NCBI GenBank assembly: GCA_943369355.1
Contig: CALRMX020000002.1
Span: forward strand, 1 to 64,000
DNA from: UBA7662 sp943369355
Lineage (GTDB): Bacteria; Bacteroidota; Bacteroidia; UBA7662
Reading direction: 5' to 3'
Length of the DNA: 64,000 nt
Position numbers and translations under genes: made by a program. Below, piece after piece: positions 58,536-64,000 of this stretch; the stretch's first letter is position 1, and the number at the start of each line of letters is the position of its first letter. Under the pieces are notes generated by a model. That model saw only the letters and a program-made list of their open reading frames with translations, did not search any database and was not told the origin of the DNA.

Positions 58536-61334
58536 TTAGAACCGGTACGACAAATCGAAGGTTATGTATTGTCCGAAACGGTTGCTTATTACGGTCTTAT
58601 CAACTGCGCCATTTAGCTTCTCATCAAAATCACCGTCCTCTTTAAATACGAGTGCCGAATTCAACAAATCGCTAACACCCAACTTCGCGGTTAGCTGCTT
58701 ATTTATTTGTTTGGAAATACTCACATCCACCAAATGTCGCGGCATTTCGTAGATGGTTCTGATTTCATTATCGCCAACCGTGAAGATACGCTGACCGTAT
58801 ACATTGTACAATGCACTGATGCTCCAACCGCGGTCGCTGTCGTTGTAGTAAATACCTGCATTCACCACATATGGCGATTGTCCCTGTAGCGGGCGTTTAG
58901 CCTGCTGGGTAAGTGTTGGATCGTTGCCCAAGTTGATCTCCGAACGTATGTAGGCAGCATTCAAAACACCATTGAACCTACTTAGTAATGAACCAGGACT
59001 GTTTAAGCCAAAGTTTTTACGTAACTCCACCTCAGCTCCGTATGCAATGGCCGATTGTGCATTGCGGAAAACGAAGATGGGGTTCGAAGTTCCTGTGATG
59101 ATATACGTTTCGATGGGATTCGTAAAGTTCTTGTAGAATACTCCAACCGTGAACTGCTCGGAAGGAGAAGGATAAAACTCATACTTCAAATCAATGTTGT
59201 CGATAGTAGCGATTTGGAGTGCGCTATTACCCACAATATCAATGGCAAGGTTAAAATCATAAAAGCTGAACGGCGCTAACTCTCTAAACTCCGGGCGATT
59301 GACCGATCGACTATATGCAAAGCGAAACTGCTGATAATCACTAAGTGCGAAAATGGTATTCACAAAGGGCAATATGCTATTGATTGGATTATCTACTTCC
59401 ACTCTTTGTGTTGGAGAAATCCGCGTGTTAAGCTGTTGGCGGTTAAACTCGTTTCGAATACCACCTGCCACAGTTAATTGAGTGGTAGGCTTCCATGTAG
59501 CACCAGCATAGCCTGCCAATAAGGTGTTTTTTGCCGTATATGAATCGGTGAAGTTGGTGCCTTCACTTAAAATGAAGCCATTCGGAAAACCAATATTTTC
59601 GTCTGCAAAAATGGTGGTTAAAGGCAGGTCTAGTAATGCAGGGTTAAACTGGGTTGACGACTGGCGATAGGCCATCCATCTAGCGTCAAATTCACGCTGT
59701 TTGTATTCGACATAATATCCTGCACGCAAAGTCAATTTCGCATTTTCAGGCTTTGGACCAATCTTATGCTCTATTTCCGAAGTTTGTGTAAAGATGTTTT
59801 CTTTTAACTCCGAGAAAAAACGAGCGCCATCAAACGTATTGGAGCTGGGCGGAATTACTACCCTGAAGGGCTCATTGGTGCCAATTTGTCGTTGCGTACG
59901 TGCTCTGCGCCAGTCGGGTTCATTACGATTAGTGCGGCTGTAGGCAGCGGTCCAGTTCAATGTAGTAGCGGCACCTAGCTCGTGTTTGCCATGCAAATTG
60001 GCGTTGTAAACAAGCCGCTGCTGATAATACAGTGAATAGTTGTTTACATCAAATCCCTGAAAATTCTCTTGGCCTGTACGAATGGTGGTTTCCATATTAC
60101 CATTCTGAGAAAATGTGTTCCGAAACTCAATCAAGTTTCTAGGATTAATTTGATACGCCCAGTTGCTAATTATACCTACCCGTACATTGTTGGTGTTTTG
60201 AAAATCGCGGTAATTGAATTGTTGCTGGCTGGTATTGTCTATTGCATAGTTTTCAAAACGCCAGCGGTCAACCTCTATCGCCTGTCGGGTGTTCGAATAG
60301 GTAATTGAGTTTAAAGTAGTTAAACTTCTACCCTTTAATTTCAATTTACGCCCCATGTCGTAGCGCAAACGTAAGTCGGGCAATGCCATCGCTTGATTCA
60401 CCGCCCAGTCGTTCTCCAACAACTTGGTTGCTTCGGCTACAGCCACTAAATCGAAACCTAGGTTATTTACATTCGATGGGAATTGCGAAGGCAACGAACG
60501 GCTACCGTCGTCAAAGCCTAGCCGATCGGTTGCACTCCTAGAACTAGCTTGAAAATCTCCGAAAGTAGTTCCTAAACGCACCCCAGTGCTAATGCTTATG
60601 TTGTTGAAGTTTTCTTCAACTTGATTTTTGGTAAATATTTTAATGACCGCTCCTCCAAATTCACCTGGCAACTCACTAGAACCCGATTTAAAAACGAGCA
60701 TGCGCTCAATCATGTTGGAGGGCACCAAATCAAATGAGAAGGCCTTTTTATCGGGCTCGGTTGATGGGGCAATCACATCATTCAGCATGACTGTATTGTA
60801 ACGCTCACTCAAACCACGAACAATTACAAATCGATCGTCCTGAATGGTGATACCCGGAATACGACGTACAACTTGTGCAGCATCACGGTCTTGCGACTTT
60901 TGGATTTGTTGAGCAGAAATTGCATTAATAACGAGATCGCTTTTTTTAGCTTCCATCAAAACAGCCGATTCTGTTGCTCTTACCCGCTCAGCCACAACAT
61001 CCACTCCTTGAAGCTCTACATTACTCTCTTCTAGTTTAATGTTTAAGGTGATGGTTTTACCTGCTTCAAGCTTGATGTCCTGTTCGTAATTTTTGTATGA
61101 GATGTAGGAAGCGAAAACGCTGTAATACCCAGCAGGCACATTTGCGATGGTGAAATTTCCATCAAAATCGGTCGATGCTCCAATGGTTTTTCCTTTCAAA
61201 ATCACGTTTACCCCTGGTAAACCTTCACCCGTTTTGGCATCAGTTACTTTACCCTTGATGGTACCGGGCTGAGCGAATGCAACAGAAAAAGAACTTAAGA
61301 AGATAAAAATAAAGGTGGCGATGGTGCGCGACAT
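58536..61334 (-). CDS. TonB-dependent outer-membrane receptor with CarboxypepD_reg-like N-terminal domain
   Basis: About 932 residues from the ATG at 61334 (a TTG at 61355 is less likely). Signal peptide ends V-A-F-A-Q. The first domain (I-K-G-K-V-T-D-A-K-T-G-E-G-L-P-G-V-N-V) is the carboxypeptidase-regulatory-like extension, about 30-115. The plug (about 125-250) has Q-D-R-D-A-A-Q-V-V-R-R-I-P-G-I and G-E-F-G-G-A-V-I. The rest is the 22-strand barrel ending Y-I-T-F-D-L-S-Y-R-F with terminal Phe. It lacks a SusD partner, so it is not a SusC-type pair. The substrate (iron complex, vitamin, phosphate compound or peptide) is unknown. Confidence 0.92.
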   Translation of the reverse strand: MSRTIATFIFIFLSSFSVAFAQPGTIKGKVTDAKTGEGLPGVNVILKGKTIGASTDFDGNFTIANVPAGYYSVFASYISYKNYEQDIKLEAGKTITLNIKLEESNVELQGVDVVAERVRATESAVLMEAKKSDLVINAISAQQIQKSQDRDAAQVVRRIPGITIQDDRFVIVRGLSERYNTVMLNDVIAPSTEPDKKAFSFDLVPSNMIERMLVFKSGSSELPGEFGGAVIKIFTKNQVEENFNNISISTGVRLGTTFGDFQASSRSATDRLGFDDGSRSLPSQFPSNVNNLGFDLVAVAEATKLLENDWAVNQAMALPDLRLRYDMGRKLKLKGRSLTTLNSITYSNTRQAIEVDRWRFENYAIDNTSQQQFNYRDFQNTNNVRVGIISNWAYQINPRNLIEFRNTFSQNGNMETTIRTGQENFQGFDVNNYSLYYQQRLVYNANLHGKHELGAATTLNWTAAYSRTNRNEPDWRRARTQRQIGTNEPFRVVIPPSSNTFDGARFFSELKENIFTQTSEIEHKIGPKPENAKLTLRAGYYVEYKQREFDARWMAYRQSSTQFNPALLDLPLTTIFADENIGFPNGFILSEGTNFTDSYTAKNTLLAGYAGATWKPTTQLTVAGGIRNEFNRQQLNTRISPTQRVEVDNPINSILPFVNTIFALSDYQQFRFAYSRSVNRPEFRELAPFSFYDFNLAIDIVGNSALQIATIDNIDLKYEFYPSPSEQFTVGVFYKNFTNPIETYIITGTSNPIFVFRNAQSAIAYGAEVELRKNFGLNSPGSLLSRFNGVLNAAYIRSEINLGNDPTLTQQAKRPLQGQSPYVVNAGIYYNDSDRGWSISALYNVYGQRIFTVGDNEIRTIYEMPRHLVDVSISKQINKQLTAKLGVSDLLNSALVFKEDGDFDEKLNGAVDKTVISNRFGQYITFDLSYRF

Positions 61335-61398
61335 ACGTCCTGATTTGCGCTGCAAAAAACCACAAGCAACATTAAGAAATCATTAAGTCCACATGAAT

Positions 61399-61419
61399 GC
61401 TGTATTAATCGGTAATACA
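61399..61419. promoter_or_regulatory. Inverted repeat upstream of the TonB receptor gene
   Basis: TGTATTA-ATCGG-TAATACA (61401-61419) is a perfect 7-bp inverted repeat with a 5-bp centre. Its left half with two more bases recurs before the beta-helix lipoprotein gene. Confidence 0.5.
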
Positions 61420-61558
61420 CGATAATCAAAATCAACGCTTTAGCTGCATATGGCCACTTTATTCACCCTTTTGAATCGACGAGAGGCGAATTTATTTCGA
61501 CCAATGCCAATGTATACATGTATCAAAACAAGTTTTTATCTTTAACCAAACTTATGTC

Positions 61559-62047
61559 ATGAAAAAACTGATGTTTTTAATGGTTTTGGGTGCTCTTGCT
61601 TTTACTGCTTGTAAAAAAGATGAGCCAACGAGTAATACTCCCCCTGAAACAGCCTATGCCAATCGTCTGAATGGAACTTGGCAAGTATCAACTTTAACCT
61701 ATTCAGCTTCACTTAACCTTGGAGGCTTTCCAATACCCATTACAGGCACTGCTCAAAATGCGGGTACATTGGTATTCAATACGCCAACTCGGTTTTGTAC
61801 CTACGATGTTCGATTCTTACCCAACGTACCCATTCCAGGTATAGATACAGTAAGGGTGCAAGGGGCAGGTACATGGACCAATACGGCTAGCACCGTAAGT
61901 GTTCTTGATACGGCCACCCAACAAACACTCGTCTTTACGGCCACAACCAACACAGACGCGGTACAAATCATGAATACCTTGGTGAGCTATCAACTGGATT
62001 CAGCAACTTTGGTACCCGTAACGCTTACATTTACGCTTACAAAATAA
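61559..62047 (+). CDS. Small lipoprotein, lipocalin-like
   Basis: A 162-residue lipoprotein (L-A-F-T-A-C, Cys18; then K-K-D-E-P). Mature sequence starts N-R-L-N-G-T-W-Q-V-S-T-L-T-Y, the usual first strand of lipocalin-like Bacteroidota lipoproteins. The remainder is strand-rich and Thr-rich. No specific ligand can be assigned. It is divergent from the TonB gene and is followed by a strong terminator. Confidence 0.8.
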   Translation: MKKLMFLMVLGALAFTACKKDEPTSNTPPETAYANRLNGTWQVSTLTYSASLNLGGFPIPITGTAQNAGTLVFNTPTRFCTYDVRFLPNVPIPGIDTVRVQGAGTWTNTASTVSVLDTATQQTLVFTATTNTDAVQIMNTLVSYQLDSATLVPVTLTFTLTK

Positions 62048-62064
62048 AATCACCTTAATACTGG

Positions 62065-62093
62065 AAAAGGCCTGTGCATCCCACAGGCCTTTT
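62065..62093 (+). terminator. Terminator after the small lipoprotein gene
   Basis: A perfect 12-bp stem (62065-62076 with 62082-62093) and 5-nt loop with flanking T-run. Confidence 0.93.
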
Positions 62094-62117
62094 CTATTTT
62101 CGCAAAAAACTAATACC

Positions 62118-63275
62118 ATGCTCGCAGAAATGCTCAGTCCGCTCGATCGGGATCGATTCGAAATAGAATGGAAAGAAGGCTCTTTAGGCCATTCGACTGC
62201 TAAATTCTTCGACCGACTTCCAGATCTGGACGGTATTGGAATGGCTATCATCGGAATCAACGACAGCCGAGGAAATACCAGTAATGAAGGAGGTGCTGAC
62301 GCAGCCGAAGCTGTTCGCGATGCTTTGTACCAACTCATGGGGAACCCCTTACCTTGGGTCGACTTAGGGAATATCAAAGCTGGCCATACTGTGTCCGACA
62401 CCCGTTTCGCCGTTAAGACCGTTTGTTGGGAACTCATCCGTCAAAATATAGTGCCTATATTGATAGGCGGTAGCCACGACCTAGCCTTTGGGCAATACTT
62501 AGCCTATCAAAACTACGATAAGACCATCGACCTCGTCAGCATCGATAGTCGTTTTCATCTTGAAGCGAGAGAAGAAGAACTCGATGCTCACAATTACCTC
62601 TATCAACTCATTGCACACCAGCCTACGCACCTCTTTAACTACATCAACCTTGGTTATCAAACTTATTTAGTGAGCCAAGAAGAGATCAGACTAATCGAGA
62701 AACTCTACTTCGATGCCATTAGACTAGGAGAAATACGCAGTCAACTTGAAGAAGCGGAGCCATACTTAAGAGCAGCCGATATGCTCACGATTGATGTTTC
62801 GGCCATACGTTGGTCGGAAGCACCTGGCCAATCAATACCGTCACCCAATGGCTTCTTTGCTCACGAGTTGTGTCAGTTGGCCCGTTATGCCGGTTTAAGT
62901 GATAAACTCAGCTCAATTGGTTTTTACGAATACAATCCACATCGCGATCAACATGGTATTACTGCGGCTCTTTTTGCTCAGGCCATTTGGTACTTCGCCG
63001 ATGGTTACGTAAACCGAATGAGCGACTTGCCCAGGGTAAAAAACAAAAGTTTTGTAAAATACACCACTACCCTAAAAGCAGGTAAACACGATCTTGTTTT
63101 TTACAAGAGCAAAAAATCAGGTCGTTGGTGGATGGAAGTTCATTTACCACCTATTAAAGGATCGAGGAAAGACAGGACGCACTTGGTGCCTTGTTCCTAC
63201 AACGACTATTTGATGGCGGGTAAAGATGAACTACCCGATAAATGGTGGAAATTTCACCAGAAATATATGGTCTAA
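62118..63275 (+). CDS. Arginase-fold (ureohydrolase) family protein with altered metal ligands
   Basis: A 385-residue protein of the arginase/agmatinase/formimidoylglutamase fold. I-L-I-G-G-S-H-D-L-A-F aligns with the first metal motif (GGDHS), keeping the His. The second motif, normally D-A-H-x-D, reads I-D-S-R-F-H: the first Asp stays but the His and second Asp are lost. The third, normally D-x-D, reads I-D-V-S-A-I with one Asp. So at most three of six Mn ligands remain. It may have lost ureohydrolase activity or use another chemistry. The extra C-terminal about 70 residues are basic. The stop overlaps the murF stop on the other strand. Confidence 0.82.
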   Translation: MLAEMLSPLDRDRFEIEWKEGSLGHSTAKFFDRLPDLDGIGMAIIGINDSRGNTSNEGGADAAEAVRDALYQLMGNPLPWVDLGNIKAGHTVSDTRFAVKTVCWELIRQNIVPILIGGSHDLAFGQYLAYQNYDKTIDLVSIDSRFHLEAREEELDAHNYLYQLIAHQPTHLFNYINLGYQTYLVSQEEIRLIEKLYFDAIRLGEIRSQLEEAEPYLRAADMLTIDVSAIRWSEAPGQSIPSPNGFFAHELCQLARYAGLSDKLSSIGFYEYNPHRDQHGITAALFAQAIWYFADGYVNRMSDLPRVKNKSFVKYTTTLKAGKHDLVFYKSKKSGRWWMEVHLPPIKGSRKDRTHLVPCSYNDYLMAGKDELPDKWWKFHQKYMV

Positions 63276-64000
63276 GACTCTAAATAACGTTCCATCTGCA
63301 TCCCCCTCGACCCCTTGATAAGCAGGGTTTTCGCTGATAAACTTGAAAAAGGCTGAGCAGCTTGAAGCTCGTTGAGCGATTCAAAAAAATGGAAATCGCC
63401 AAAGTGCGAAGCGTGTTGTGCAAATAGTGGCCCGCACAACCAAACCGATTCGAAATGTTTCTCGGCTATCACAGCAAGCAATTGCTGATGCTCCTCAAAT
63501 GCCGACTCTCCAAGTTCAAACATATCGCCGAGGATTAATATTTTTCCGGATTCAGGCACTGCTGAGAAATTCTCGATGGCAGCATGCATGCTGTGTGGGT
63601 TGGCATTGTATGCGTCCAAAATAATCCTGTTCCCATTCCGTTCGATGAGTTGAGAACGATTATTTGCTGGTTGATAGGTGGCTAATGCCAAATTTATTTT
63701 TTCATAAGGCACACTACAAAAACGCCCAATACAGGCTGCTGCAAGCAAATTCACAAAATTGTAACTGCCAAAAAGTTTTGTCTGTACCGTGGGAGCCCTG
63801 AGCATCAAACGATAGCTATTTTCCCATTGCATGCTTACAAACCAATCTGCACCTAGCAACCGACCTACACAATCAGCCTCCTTACTCTCACCGTAATTGA
63901 TACAGGTACCTAGTTCCTTGGTATAATTCATCAAGTCTTCATTCTCCGAATGCACAAACAGTATCCCGCCTTTCTTGGCTACATACTCGTAGTTTTCGCA
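63272..64000 (-). CDS. murF: UDP-N-acetylmuramoyl-tripeptide-D-alanyl-D-alanine ligase, C-terminal part (runs off the right edge)
   Basis: The reverse strand is open from 64000 down to the stop at 63272, with about 242 residues visible. The middle domain end (Y-N-F-V-N-L-L-A-A-A-C-I-G-R-F) and the C-terminal ligase domain (D-A-Y-N-A-N-P-H-S-M, L-I-L-G-D-M-F-E-L-G) are those of MurF, which adds D-Ala-D-Ala to the peptidoglycan precursor. The terminal K-G-S-R-G-M-Q-M-E-R-Y-L fits. The ATP-binding N-terminal domain is outside the window. Confidence 0.92.
   Translation of the reverse strand, partial: CENYEYVAKKGGILFVHSENEDLMNYTKELGTCINYGESKEADCVGRLLGADWFVSMQWENSYRLMLRAPTVQTKLFGSYNFVNLLAAACIGRFCSVPYEKINLALATYQPANNRSQLIERNGNRIILDAYNANPHSMHAAIENFSAVPESGKILILGDMFELGESAFEEHQQLLAVIAEKHFESVWLCGPLFAQHASHFGDFHFFESLNELQAAQPFSSLSAKTLLIKGSRGMQMERYLES

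Noticed and set aside
58536..61334. SusC/SusD-type glycan uptake pair
   Set aside because: No SusD-like gene follows and the receptor lacks the SusC signature; the partner is a beta-helix lipoprotein.

Overview
This window reads as chromosome of an aquatic Bacteroidota bacterium. The evidence is: three secreted proteins with type IX secretion (T9SS) C-terminal sorting domains (two type A, one type B), a TonB-dependent receptor with a carboxypeptidase-regulatory-like plug extension, DUF4270, DUF1599, DUF3784 and BT_3928-type proteins, repeated TAnnTTTG -7 promoter boxes, few Shine-Dalgarno sequences, and a green-tuned proteorhodopsin. I see no phage, insertion sequence, CRISPR array, rRNA or integron; almost everything is core-genome housekeeping in short operons.

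Layout. 1-3.9 kb: two leftward secreted proteins, the first cut by the window edge. 4.0-5.4 kb: dihydrolipoyl dehydrogenase. 5.5-7.2 kb: a leftward hipBA toxin-antitoxin pair with operator-like repeats, followed by about 0.6 kb of non-coding repeats and a tRNA-Val. 8.0-12.8 kb: AsmA-like protein, sensor kinase, ruvX and def. 12.8-18.2 kb: recA-patatin rightward against leftward envelope, flavoprotein and TrmH genes. 18.3-19.7 kb: a TetR regulator and short-chain dehydrogenase sharing a palindromic operator. 20.4-22.5 kb: prs-rplY-pth. 22.6-26.6 kb (leftward): glmS, a DUF4270 lipoprotein and a single-domain GT5-like protein. 26.7-33.2 kb: panC-panD, an LPG-synthase-like membrane protein, the heptose adenylyltransferase, a T9SS protein and rmuC. 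33.4-33.5 kb: a candidate structured small RNA with its own promoter and terminator. 33.5-41.8 kb: DnaJ-like, M3 peptidase, T9SS/CxxCH protein, FAH-family, enoyl-CoA hydratase, PAP2-like and rpoN. 41.9-44.3 kb: asnS and proteorhodopsin, convergent on one 15-bp terminator. 44.5-48.8 kb (leftward): GNAT, EamA transporter, CNNM/CBS protein, diadenylate cyclase and folP. 48.9-54.0 kb (rightward): DUF1599, DoxX/BT_3928, an ABC permease, shikimate kinase, LpxH-like phosphoesterase and glycosyltransferase. 54.1-61.3 kb: two unusual transcription factors, two lipoproteins and a TonB receptor. 61.6-64 kb: lipoprotein, arginase-fold protein with degraded metal ligands, and the C-terminal part of murF.

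How the genes work together. Much of the region serves the envelope (glmS, murF, LpxH, heptose adenylyltransferase, T9SS cargo, lipoproteins, TonB uptake), central metabolism (lpdA, prs, panCD, folP, aroK) and information processing (recA, ruvX, rmuC, def, pth, rplY, asnS, trmH, rpoN). Signalling comes from c-di-AMP synthesis, a histidine kinase and several DNA-binding regulators. Several genes begin with non-ATG codons (GTG, TTG, and apparently ATT and CTG), often only a few bases after a TAnnTTTG box, which suggests very short or absent 5' leaders.

The most interesting unexplained element is the roughly 115-nt RNA candidate at 33.4-33.5 kb. No large undescribed multi-gene system is evident.
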